A stretch of 21,984 nt of DNA. It comes from Clostridiales bacterium (GTDB taxonomy: Bacteria; Bacillota; Clostridia; Christensenellales; Aristaeellaceae). The stretch covers positions 1-21,984 of the forward strand of contig SFFS01000019.1 in assembly GCA_004557805.1 (NCBI GenBank), read 5' to 3'. The notes under the pieces are model-generated. The model searched no databases and was not told the DNA's origin. It worked only from the letters and a program-made list of their open reading frames with translations. Positions 14,474 to 21,029 of this stretch are shown piece after piece (position 1 is the stretch's first letter; every line of letters begins with the position of its first letter). Both the position numbers and the translations under genes were made by a program.

Positions 14474-15292
14474 ATGCGTGTGCGGCTGGGCGTGGCGTTC
14501 GAGGGCGGAGGAACGCGCTGCGCGGCGGAATTCGGCGTTCTGCGCGCGCTGGAAAAGGCGGGCGTCGAGGTTTACGCGTTTGCGGGATGCGGCGCGGGCG
14601 CGGCTGCGGCGGCTGCGGGTGCGTGCGGGCTTGCGCCGGAGATGTGTCTGACGCGGCTGCGCAGATGCGTGCGGCTGGGGAACGTGCGGGAGCGCGCGCT
14701 CCGTTCCGCGCTGTGCGACTGTTTCGGTTACGGCGAGATATACGGCCGCGGGCGGCTGGCCGTTCCGGCGTTCGATCTGGGAACGGGCGGCGCGCGCGTC
14801 TATGCGTCGATGTTCCCGGTGCGGCCGGACCCGCATCCGTGGAGCCGTCAGGCGCGGCTGAGCGGCGCGCTGCTGGCGGCGATGGCCGTGCCGGGCGTGC
14901 TGCGGCCGGTGGAGCTTGGCGGACGCAGGCTTGCGGGCGGCGGCATGCTGCGCGCGCTGCTTCCGCAGCTGCTGCTGGCGCTGGGAGCGGACCGCGTGCT
15001 GTGCGTGCGCGTTGCGGGCGGGGAAGGAAACCGCGCGGAGCGCGGAAAAAGCGCGCAGGCCGTTCGCGCCGGGGCGCTGTTTTCGCCGGAACCGGCCTGC
15101 GCCGATTGGACGCTTGCATTGGAAAACAAATGCGCGTCTGCCGGCGTGCTCGATGCGCACGGGACGGACGCGCTGTTTGAAGCGGGATATAACGCGGCGG
15201 CTTCGACGCTGCCCGCGCTGTGCAGGCAGCGGCCCGCGCCGATTGGCAAAATCCTTCGGTTTCCGGGCACGCAGGTCAAAGAAGGCAACTGA
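14474..15292 (+). CDS. Patatin-like protein lacking the catalytic Ser and Asp (probable pseudoenzyme)
   Basis: The 272-residue product has the patatin/RssA phospholipase fold: the oxyanion loop GVAFEGGGTRCAAEFGVLRAL at residues 6-26 and the SGALLAAMAVPGVLRPVEL block at 130-148. Active patatins have GxSxG; here the site reads GCGAG (38-42), with Gly40 at the nucleophile position. The DGG motif that holds the second catalytic residue reads AGG, with Ala154. Both losses together argue against the usual Ser-Asp lipase chemistry; Cys39, next to the nucleophile site, is the only nearby thiol. ATG 14474 is given, but GTG 14480 is better spaced from GGGGGAG (14465-14471) and may be the true start. 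The chain is rich in Arg, Ala, Gly and Cys. Its 3' end overlaps the convergent DUF445 gene by 17 bases. Confidence 0.75.
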   Translation: MRVRLGVAFEGGGTRCAAEFGVLRALEKAGVEVYAFAGCGAGAAAAAAGACGLAPEMCLTRLRRCVRLGNVRERALRSALCDCFGYGEIYGRGRLAVPAFDLGTGGARVYASMFPVRPDPHPWSRQARLSGALLAAMAVPGVLRPVELGGRRLAGGGMLRALLPQLLLALGADRVLCVRVAGGEGNRAERGKSAQAVRAGALFSPEPACADWTLALENKCASAGVLDAHGTDALFEAGYNAAASTLPALCRQRPAPIGKILRFPGTQVKEGN

Positions 15293-16199
15293 TGCCCGCC
15301 TGCACGAAGCCCATCACGCAGCCCAGCAGCGCGCCGAGCCAGACGATGGCGCGCAGCTCCTTTTTCATGACGGCCATAATCATCTCTTCCAGTCCGGCCA
15401 TGGTAATGGCGTTGAGCTTATCTTCCACCACGCCGCCCAGGTTAATCATTTGCAGAATGCCGGCAAGCTGCGTTTTTACGATTTTTTCATATTCCTTCAG
15501 CAGCGCGCCGCGCACGGCGTCGAGCGGCAGCGGCTCGGCCAGCTGGTTGAGCGGCTTGGACATTGTATCGCGAATGGTTTCGCCGATGAGCTGATCGAGC
15601 AGATCGGGGCCGCGCGTTTCCATCGCCTCGCGAATGGCCTGCGCGAGTTTTGCCTGATATTGCGCGGCGCGCTTATCGTCGAGCAGCAGCGCCTTGAGCA
15701 TGCCCATCGAGGAGCCGAGCCGCTGTGACACCTCGGCCATGACGAGCTCCGCCAGCTGGTTTTCCAGTCCGCTGTCCAGCAGCTTTTGCAGAATAAACTC
15801 CCGCGCCGTTACGCACGCGCGGTTTTCCAGCGTGGCCACATGCTCCGCGCCCAGCAGGTCGGAAAGCAGCACGCGGGGACAGTTTTCTTCGGCGCGTAGG
15901 CGCGCGATCGCCGCATCCGCGGCCGCGCCCAGCTGCTCCATCATGCGCGGGGAAAGCAGCGCGTTTTCGAGCACCTCGGCGCTGAGCAGCTCTGAATCGA
16001 GCACCTCGCGGATCGCATGCGCGATGCGGCCGCGTTCCTTTGCAATCAGGCCGGGCGTGAACGGCACGCGGCGGCCGAAAATCCGTTTCTCCTCATAGGG
16101 GCGAAGAAGCATCCGCACCGCGACGTCGTTCGTCACGTAGCCGATAACCGCGCCCGCGGCGGGGCTGATGATCCAGCTCCAGTTAAAGCCTCCCGGCAT
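15276..16199 (-). CDS. DUF445-family membrane protein (YheB-like)
   Basis: The 307-residue protein is of unknown function and belongs, by its pattern, to the DUF445 family. It starts with a membrane segment WIISPAAGAVIGYVTNDVAVRM, followed by the characteristic LLRPYEEKRIFGRRVPFTPGLI and KERGRIAHAIREVL. A long amphipathic middle with coiled-coil-like helices follows, and the chain ends with a second membrane segment (IVWLGALLGCVMGFVQAGI). Both ends are thus likely anchored in the membrane with the middle in the cytoplasm. ATG 16199 is preferred over the upstream start at 16220 because GGAGGG lies eight bases before it. It has its own consensus promoter (16233-16261). Bacillus homologues have been noted in spore-related contexts, but nothing here proves that role. 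Confidence 0.8.
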   Translation of the reverse strand: MPGGFNWSWIISPAAGAVIGYVTNDVAVRMLLRPYEEKRIFGRRVPFTPGLIAKERGRIAHAIREVLDSELLSAEVLENALLSPRMMEQLGAAADAAIARLRAEENCPRVLLSDLLGAEHVATLENRACVTAREFILQKLLDSGLENQLAELVMAEVSQRLGSSMGMLKALLLDDKRAAQYQAKLAQAIREAMETRGPDLLDQLIGETIRDTMSKPLNQLAEPLPLDAVRGALLKEYEKIVKTQLAGILQMINLGGVVEDKLNAITMAGLEEMIMAVMKKELRAIVWLGALLGCVMGFVQAGISCLL

Positions 16200-16232
16200 G
16201 GAACGCCCTCCTCGTATCAATATGATTTGACC

Positions 16233-16261
16233 ATTTTAGACCTTCCTGCGTTTTTTGTCAA
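16233..16261 (-). promoter_or_regulatory. Consensus promoter of the DUF445 gene
   Basis: Minus-strand TTGACA (16256-16261) and TAAAAT (16233-16238) are 17 bp apart. This is the best -35 match in the window. Confidence 0.8.
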
Positions 16262-16271
16262 GACGGCAGGA

Positions 16272-16300
16272 TTCCGCGCGTTCGAGGGGGAAAATATAAT
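16272..16300 (+). promoter_or_regulatory. Possible promoter of the serine dehydratase operon
   Basis: A perfect TATAAT (16295-16300) lies 17 bp after TTCCGC, a poor -35. Transcription would start near 16307, upstream of GTG 16332 but downstream of the alternative ATG 16299, so this promoter, if real, favours the GTG start. Confidence 0.4.
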
Positions 16301-16331
16301 GCCATTCTCTGCACGAGGGAGGCGCTCCTGC

Positions 16332-16991
16332 GTGGATTATTTCGATATTATCGGTCCGGTGATGATCGGACCGTCGTCGTCGCATACGGCGGGCGCGGCG
16401 CGCATTGGGCGCGTGGCGCGCGATTTGCTGGGCGAAACGCCGGTGCGGGCGGACATCGGGCTGTACGGCTCGTTTGAAAAGACGTATCAGGGTCACGGAA
16501 CCGACCGTGCCGTCGTGGGCGGGCTGATGGGCATGAACGTGGACGACCCGCGCCTGCGCAGCGCGCTGCGGCTTGCGAAGGAGGCGGGGATGGAGGTAGC
16601 GTTCCGGCCCGTGCCCCTGCGCGGAGCGCATCCGAACACCATCGTGCTGCAAATCGCCGGCAATAGCGGCCGCACGCTGACCGTGCGCGCGGCGAGCGTG
16701 GGCGGCGGGCGCGTGATGATTCAGGAGCTGAACGGCATGGAGGTCAACTTCTCCGGCGAGGCGGATACGCTGATCATCCGCCATCTGGACGCGCCGGGCG
16801 CGATTGCGCGTGTGACGCATGTGCTGGCCGAGGCGCAGATCAACATCGCCACGATGCGCGTTTTCCGCAAGAAGGCGGGCGGCGAGGCGATCATGGCGCT
16901 GGAGCTGGACAAGCTGCCCGAAGCGGAAATCGTGACGGCGCTCAAGGATTTGCGGGGCATTTCCGATGTGACGCTTTTGAAAAAGAGGTAA
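16332..16991 (+). CDS. sdaAB: L-serine dehydratase, iron-sulfur-dependent, beta subunit
   Basis: With SdaAA this subunit (219 residues) forms the oxygen-sensitive enzyme that turns L-serine into pyruvate and ammonia in the cytoplasm. FDIIGPVMIGPSSSHTAGAARIGRVA at residues 4-29 is the family signature. GSFEKTYQGHGTDRAVVGGL and GAHPNTIVLQI follow, and residues about 148-219 form an ACT domain (LDAPGAIARVTHVLAEAQINIATM), a likely serine-sensing or oligomer site. I prefer GTG 16332, where homology begins and AGGGAGG lies nine bases upstream. An in-frame ATG at 16299 with AGGGGG eight bases before it is a serious alternative that would add 11 residues. Separate alpha and beta genes are the Bacillus/Clostridium arrangement; E. 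coli fuses them. The gene is followed after 5 bases by sdaAA. Confidence 0.93.
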   Translation: MDYFDIIGPVMIGPSSSHTAGAARIGRVARDLLGETPVRADIGLYGSFEKTYQGHGTDRAVVGGLMGMNVDDPRLRSALRLAKEAGMEVAFRPVPLRGAHPNTIVLQIAGNSGRTLTVRAASVGGGRVMIQELNGMEVNFSGEADTLIIRHLDAPGAIARVTHVLAEAQINIATMRVFRKKAGGEAIMALELDKLPEAEIVTALKDLRGISDVTLLKKR

Positions 16992-16996
16992 ACGCC

Positions 16997-17833
16997 ATGT
17001 TTGGAACGATGAAAGAGCTTGTGGAGGCTGCGGGGAGCGGAACGATTGCCGACGCGGCAAAAAGGGAACAGGCAGGCGGAAATATTGCTGAAATTCCGGC
17101 GCAGGTGGAGCGCATGGGCCGCGCGCTGGAGGTGATGCGCGCCTCGAGCGAGGAGGGCGCGCAGCCGGATCTGCGCTCGATGTCCGGGCTGACGGGCGGC
17201 GGCGCGAGCAAGCTGTTCGCGCATGCCGGCAGGGCCGCAAGCGGCCCCGTGATGGGCCGAGCCATTGCGCGCGCGCTGGCGGTGGCCGAGTGCAACGCGT
17301 GTATGGGCAAAATCGTGGCTGCGCCGACGGCCGGCGCGTGCGGCATTCTGCCCGCGGCGCTTCTGACGATGCAGGAAACCCGCGGCTATTCGGACGAAGA
17401 ACTGACGGACGCGCTGTTCACGGCGGCGGCTGTCGGCGCGGTGATCGCGGCGCGGGCGAGCATCGCGGGCGCGGAAGGCGGCTGCCAGGCCGAATGCGGC
17501 ACGGCCTCGGCAATGGCGGCGGCGGCCGTGTGCGAGCTGGAGGGCGCTTCGGCGCAGACGGCTGTGGACGCGGCGGCGTTCGCGCTGATGGCCTCGATGG
17601 GCCTCGTGTGCGATCCGGTGCGCGGGCTGGTCGAAGTGCCGTGCGTATACCGCAACGTGTCGGGCGTGGCCAACGCGCTGACGGCGGCCGATCTGGCGCT
17701 GAGCGGCATCGAATGCCCGCTCGAGGCGGACGATGTGGTGGATGCGATGAAAGCCGTGGGCGACGCGATGCCCGCGTCGCTGCGCGAAACGGGAGAGGGC
17801 GGCTGCGCGGCCTGCCGGGTGAGAGAACGATGA
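16997..17833 (+). CDS. sdaAA: L-serine dehydratase, iron-sulfur-dependent, alpha subunit
   Basis: This is the catalytic subunit (278 residues), holding the [4Fe-4S] cluster that acts as a Lewis acid on the serine hydroxyl. Conserved blocks are SGLTGGGASKLF (63-74), AAPTAGACGILPA (Cys115), GAEGGCQAECGTA (Cys163, Cys167) and GLVCDPVRGLVEVPC (Cys205, Cys216). The cluster cysteines are expected among these; I cannot assign ligands exactly from sequence. The C-terminus is Cys-containing (GGCAACRVRER). An AGAGGT ribosome site overlaps the end of sdaAB, giving tight co-expression. The stop overlaps the start of the membrane phosphatase as ATGA. Length and motif order are normal for the family, with an Ala-rich middle consistent with the GC-rich genome. 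Confidence 0.94.
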   Translation: MFGTMKELVEAAGSGTIADAAKREQAGGNIAEIPAQVERMGRALEVMRASSEEGAQPDLRSMSGLTGGGASKLFAHAGRAASGPVMGRAIARALAVAECNACMGKIVAAPTAGACGILPAALLTMQETRGYSDEELTDALFTAAAVGAVIAARASIAGAEGGCQAECGTASAMAAAAVCELEGASAQTAVDAAAFALMASMGLVCDPVRGLVEVPCVYRNVSGVANALTAADLALSGIECPLEADDVVDAMKAVGDAMPASLRETGEGGCAACRVRER

Positions 17834-18495
17834 AGGCTTTATGGAAAAGAATCATGGCCAATCGGTACTGGCCGTATGCGCTGTATCTGCCGGCGTACCT
17901 GCTGGCGTTTTGGGTGATCGAGCGGTTTATGCCGGCGGACCGGGTATACTGGCCGAGCTGGATTCCGCTGGACGACAAGATTCCGTTCCGCGCGGGGTTT
18001 GTGTATTTCTATGTGATGTGGTTTCCGTATCTGGTTGTGCCGGGCGTGTTCTGGCTGCTGAACGAGCCGGAGACGTTCCGGCGGTACATGCTGTCCATCG
18101 CGCTGGGATTTACCTTCGCGGTAATCGTATGCGTCGTGTTTCCCAACTGCCAGAACATGCGGCCCGACCCGGTGCCGGGCAAAGGGCTGGCGCCGGCCAT
18201 CGTGCGCATGCTGTACGCGGCCGACACGAACACGAACGTGCTGCCGAGCGTGCATGTGATCGGCGCGGCGGTGATGGCGTATGCGTGCGCGTACAGCCCG
18301 GCGGTGCGGCGGCACGGATGGATGCTGCCGTGCGTGATCGTGCTGGCGGTGATGATTACGCTTTCGACGCTGTTTATCAAGCAGCATTCTGCGCTCGACG
18401 TGATTACGGCGCTGATCGTGTGCGTGCCGCTGTGGTTTGCGGTGTATGGAAGACGCGGCATTCCTGCGCTGCGCGACGCAAAACGGGCGAAGTGA
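17830..18495 (+). CDS. PAP2-superfamily membrane phosphatase
   Basis: The 221-residue protein has about six membrane helices and PAP2 (type 2 phosphatidic acid phosphatase) motifs: MRPDPV around Arg111-Pro112, NVLPSVHV with His142, and IKQHSALD with His186 and Asp190. These give the acid-base and nucleophile histidines for phosphate removal, with the active site expected near the membrane surface. The pattern LPSVH plus KQHSALD resembles the PAP2_3/inositol-phosphorylceramide-synthase-like branch more than undecaprenyl-pyrophosphate phosphatase, so the substrate is probably a lipid phosphate but is not defined. It is the third gene of the serine operon, starting within the sdaAA stop. The link to serine breakdown is unexplained; a serine-containing lipid head group is a speculation. 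Confidence 0.82.
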   Translation: MKALWKRIMANRYWPYALYLPAYLLAFWVIERFMPADRVYWPSWIPLDDKIPFRAGFVYFYVMWFPYLVVPGVFWLLNEPETFRRYMLSIALGFTFAVIVCVVFPNCQNMRPDPVPGKGLAPAIVRMLYAADTNTNVLPSVHVIGAAVMAYACAYSPAVRRHGWMLPCVIVLAVMITLSTLFIKQHSALDVITALIVCVPLWFAVYGRRGIPALRDAKRAK

Positions 18496-18507
18496 CGGCT
18501 GCTTTTT

Positions 18508-18549
18508 GCCGCGCAGGGCGCGGCTGAGAGAACGGCGGCGCGCTGCGCC
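18508..18549 (+). terminator. Two GC-rich hairpins after the serine operon, weak terminator candidate
   Basis: GCCGCG (18508-18513) pairs with CGCGGC (18519-18524), and GGCGC (18537-18541) with GCGCC (18545-18549). No good T-run follows either, so intrinsic termination would be inefficient; they lie just before the rplI promoter. Confidence 0.35.
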
Positions 18550-18562
18550 TCCCACTTTGGGC

Positions 18563-18591
18563 TTTACATTGGGAAATCGAAAATGTATAAT
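18563..18591 (+). promoter_or_regulatory. Promoter of rplI-dnaB
   Basis: TTTACA (18563-18568) and TATAAT (18586-18591) are 17 bp apart. Start of transcription is near 18598, with AAGGAGGTG (18607-18615) close behind, giving a very short leader. Confidence 0.8.
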
Positions 18592-18620
18592 GAGACGAAC
18601 ATAGATAAGGAGGTGCTGAC

Positions 18621-19067
18621 ATGAAGGTCATTCTGTTGGCCGATGTGAAGGGTACCGGCAAAAAAGAAGAAATCGTCAATGTTTCCGACGGATATGCGCG
18701 CAACTTCCTGCTGCCGCGCAAGCTGGCTCGCGAGGCCACCGCGGAGGCGATGAACGCCGTCACGCGCGCGCGCGCCGCCGAAGAACACCGCGAGGCCGAG
18801 AACCGCAAAAAGGCGGCGAAGGTCGCCGAGGGGCTGCGCGGAAAGACCATCCGCATGGTTGCCCGCTGCGGCGAGAAGGGCCGGCTGTACGGCTCCATCA
18901 CCGGGCAGGAAATCGCCGAGGCGCTTGAGAAGCAGTATCATGTAACCGTTGACAAGCGCAAGATCGATCTTTCCGACGCCATCCGCGCGACGGGCGAATA
19001 TGGCGCTTCGGTTTGGCTTTACGCCGGAATTTCCGCGCCGATGCGCGTGATTGTGGAAGCGGAGTAA
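18621..19067 (+). CDS. rplI: 50S ribosomal protein L9
   Basis: L9 (148 residues) binds 23S rRNA near the L1 stalk and helps maintain reading frame. The N-terminal RNA-binding domain is canonical: MKVILLADVKGTGKKEEIVNVSDGYARNFLLPRKLA. A long helix with alternating charged residues (ARAAEEHREAENRKKAAKVAEGL) connects to the C-terminal domain, which has GRLYGSITGQEIAEAL and DKRKIDLSDAIRATGEY. A near-perfect ribosome site, AAGGAGGTG, lies five bases before the ATG. It is followed one base later by dnaB; rplI and dnaB neighbours are common in Bacillota, where a gdpP-type gene often precedes them. Here the preceding gene is instead PAP2 of the serine operon. Confidence 0.97.
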   Translation: MKVILLADVKGTGKKEEIVNVSDGYARNFLLPRKLAREATAEAMNAVTRARAAEEHREAENRKKAAKVAEGLRGKTIRMVARCGEKGRLYGSITGQEIAEALEKQYHVTVDKRKIDLSDAIRATGEYGASVWLYAGISAPMRVIVEAE

Positions 19068-19068
19068 C

Positions 19069-20397
19069 ATGCAGACAGCCATCCCCCCAAACAACCAGGA
19101 CGCCGAGCGGAGCGTGCTCGGCGCGATGCTGCAGGATCAGGAAGCGGCGCTTCTGGCGCTGGAGCTTCTTGTGCCGGAGGCGTTCTATGCCCCTGCGCAC
19201 AAGGAGATTTTCGATGCGATTACGGCGCTTCAGCGCCTTGGAAGGCGCGCCGACCTGATCACTGTGGACGAAGAGCTTTCCCGCCGCGGAACGCTCGAGG
19301 GCGTTGGGGGGACGGAGTATCTTATCAACCTCACGCAGTATGTTCCCACGGTTTCCAACGTGCGCGCGTATATCGATATCGTCGATGAAAAATACACGCT
19401 GCGCCGTCTGATCGAAGCGTCGGACGAAATCCGCACCGATTGCTACGGCATCGATACGGTGCCGGAGGTGCTTTCGCGCGCGGAAAAAGCGGTGTTCGAC
19501 ATTTCGATGAAGCGCGGCGGGTCGGATACGCTCGTACCCATCTGCGACGTGATGACGAACACCTATGCGCAGATCGAGGAGCTTGCGAGGCTCAAAGGCC
19601 GCGTCAGCGGCGTGCCGACGGGATATCACGAGCTGGACAACCTGCTTACGGGCATGCACGGCGGCGAATTGATCCTCATCGGCGCGCGCCCGTCGATGGG
19701 CAAAACCAGCTTCGCTATCAACCTTGCGCAATATGCGGCCGTGAAGGCGGACAAGACGGTCGCGGTGTTCTCGCTGGAAATGCCGCGCGAGCAGATTGCG
19801 ATGCGCATGCTCTGTACGGAAGCGAGCGTGGACATGCAGTCGGTGCGCCGCGGACTTGTCGACGACGAGGGCTGGATGCGGCTGACGGACGCTCTGGGGC
19901 CGCTTGCGGCCTGCCATCTGTATTTGGATGATACGGCCGGGCTTTCGCCCGCGCAGCTACGCAGCCGCTGCCGCCGCCTGATGGCCGAGCATGGGCTGGA
20001 TCTGATCGTGATCGACTATTTGCAGCTGATGGCCGCCGACGGCCGGCATGACAACCGCCAACAGGAGGTTAGCGAGATTTCGCGTACGCTCAAGCTGATC
20101 GCGCTGGAACTGAAGGTGCCGCTGATTGCGTGCGCCCAGCTTTCGCGCGCCAACGCCCAGCGCCAGGATAAGCGCCCCATGCTGAGCGACCTGCGCGATT
20201 CCGGTTCGATTGAGCAGGACGCGGACGTCGTCATGTTCCTGCACCGCGAAGACTATTACAACCCCGACACGCCTGACAAGAACGTGGCGGAAGTGATCGT
20301 GCAGAAGCAGAGAAACGGCCCGCTCGGCACGGTAAAGCTGGCGTGGCTGAGCCAGTATACGCGTTTCGCGGATCTGAGCTACCATAATCCAGGATAA
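19069..20397 (+). CDS. dnaB: Replicative DNA helicase DnaB
   Basis: The hexameric helicase (442 residues) unwinds DNA at the replication fork; in Bacillus this protein is called DnaC. The N-terminal domain (about 1-105) starts with PPNNQDAERSVLGAML and contains FYAPAHKEIFDAI. The RecA-like domain begins near GVPTGYHELDNLL (181-193), with Walker A GARPSMGKT (205-213), FSLEMPREQIAMRM, Walker B DLIVIDYLQLM (about 312-322), and the C-terminal arginine-finger and DNA-binding region (LSDLRDSGSIEQDADVVMFLHRE). No intein or insertion interrupts these motifs, where DnaB inteins are often found. Start ATG 19069 overlaps the region of the rplI stop, with GGAG immediately upstream, so translation is coupled to rplI. 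Confidence 0.97.
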   Translation: MQTAIPPNNQDAERSVLGAMLQDQEAALLALELLVPEAFYAPAHKEIFDAITALQRLGRRADLITVDEELSRRGTLEGVGGTEYLINLTQYVPTVSNVRAYIDIVDEKYTLRRLIEASDEIRTDCYGIDTVPEVLSRAEKAVFDISMKRGGSDTLVPICDVMTNTYAQIEELARLKGRVSGVPTGYHELDNLLTGMHGGELILIGARPSMGKTSFAINLAQYAAVKADKTVAVFSLEMPREQIAMRMLCTEASVDMQSVRRGLVDDEGWMRLTDALGPLAACHLYLDDTAGLSPAQLRSRCRRLMAEHGLDLIVIDYLQLMAADGRHDNRQQEVSEISRTLKLIALELKVPLIACAQLSRANAQRQDKRPMLSDLRDSGSIEQDADVVMFLHREDYYNPDTPDKNVAEVIVQKQRNGPLGTVKLAWLSQYTRFADLSYHNPG

Positions 20398-20432
20398 AAT
20401 TGAAAAAAGTGCGCTTTTCGCGAAATTGGGGG

Positions 20433-20461
20433 TTGCAATTTCTGCGAGGATCGTATATAAT
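20433..20461 (+). promoter_or_regulatory. Promoter of tRNA-Thr
   Basis: TTGCAA (20433-20438) and TATAAT (20456-20461) are 17 bp apart, placing the transcript start about ten bases before the tRNA. Confidence 0.8.
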
Positions 20462-20477
20462 ATCTTTCGTTGCCGAT

Positions 20478-20550
<73 letters not shown>

Positions 20551-20556
20551 CTGCAA

Positions 20557-20584
20557 GGCCGTCAGAAATGACGGTCTTTTTGTT
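20557..20584 (+). terminator. Rho-independent terminator after tRNA-Thr
   Basis: GGCCGTCA (20557-20564) pairs with TGACGGTC (20569-20576, one G-T pair) around a GAAA loop and is followed by TTTTTGTT. Confidence 0.92.
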
Positions 20585-20674
20585 GCGTTTGATGAAAAAT
20601 TGCAGGAATTGCACCCCGCTTTTGCATTATCGGCAAGCTCTCTGATGAAAAATGGACTTTTGTCAATAAATCTG

Positions 20675-20880
20675 TCAAATTTTCTTGCGGGGGGAGTGCC
20701 CGGAAAGCCTTATGGAATAAGGAATTTTCGCATTGCTCATTGCCGCGTCTCGGAACTTGACGTAGTGCTTTTCCGTTACGGTTGTGTTTGCATGACCCAG
20801 CATTTTCACAATGCCGTCCATCGGCATTCCGTGTTCATGCTTATATTGCTGATAGCCGATCGGGCATAACCGCTGAAAGG
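20675..20880 (-). pseudogene. Remnant of a tyrosine-recombinase (integrase) C-terminus
   Basis: On the minus strand the segment reads GMPMDGIVKMLGHANTTVTEKHYVKF, followed by a short basic tail and a stop. This is the end of the catalytic domain of phage or conjugative-element integrases, where a KMLGH-type motif precedes the nucleophilic Tyr in TxxHYVK-like sequences. The catalytic Arg block (HxLRHT-type) that should lie about 20 residues before is missing; upstream codons to 21019 show no integrase similarity, so the N-terminal nine-tenths are deleted or scrambled. Coordinates of the left-hand break are approximate. With tRNA-Thr nearby this looks like a scar of an integrated element. I see no other gene between 20585 and 21029. 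Confidence 0.7.
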
Positions 20881-21029
20881 AAAAATCCCGCGTGCGCGGT
20901 CTTCCAGCATACCCCAAAGCCGCTTTGACAATCCGGCGGCAGGGAAAGCAGACGCCTCGCAGAATCACACCGAACCCGCCGCATGTATCGCTGGGCTCGG
21001 CTTTCTCCGCACGTTCCATGGCGCGCGCT

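Noticed and set aside
14284..15160. Fusion of the aldolase with a 290-residue N-terminal extension
   Set aside because: The upstream frame is Arg/Pro/Ala-rich and antisense to the patatin-like gene; the aldolase has its own promoter and GGAGGT before ATG 14284.
20600..20869. Plus-strand 89-codon frame downstream of tRNA-Thr
   Set aside because: It is antisense to the integrase remnant, lacks a ribosome site and resembles no protein.
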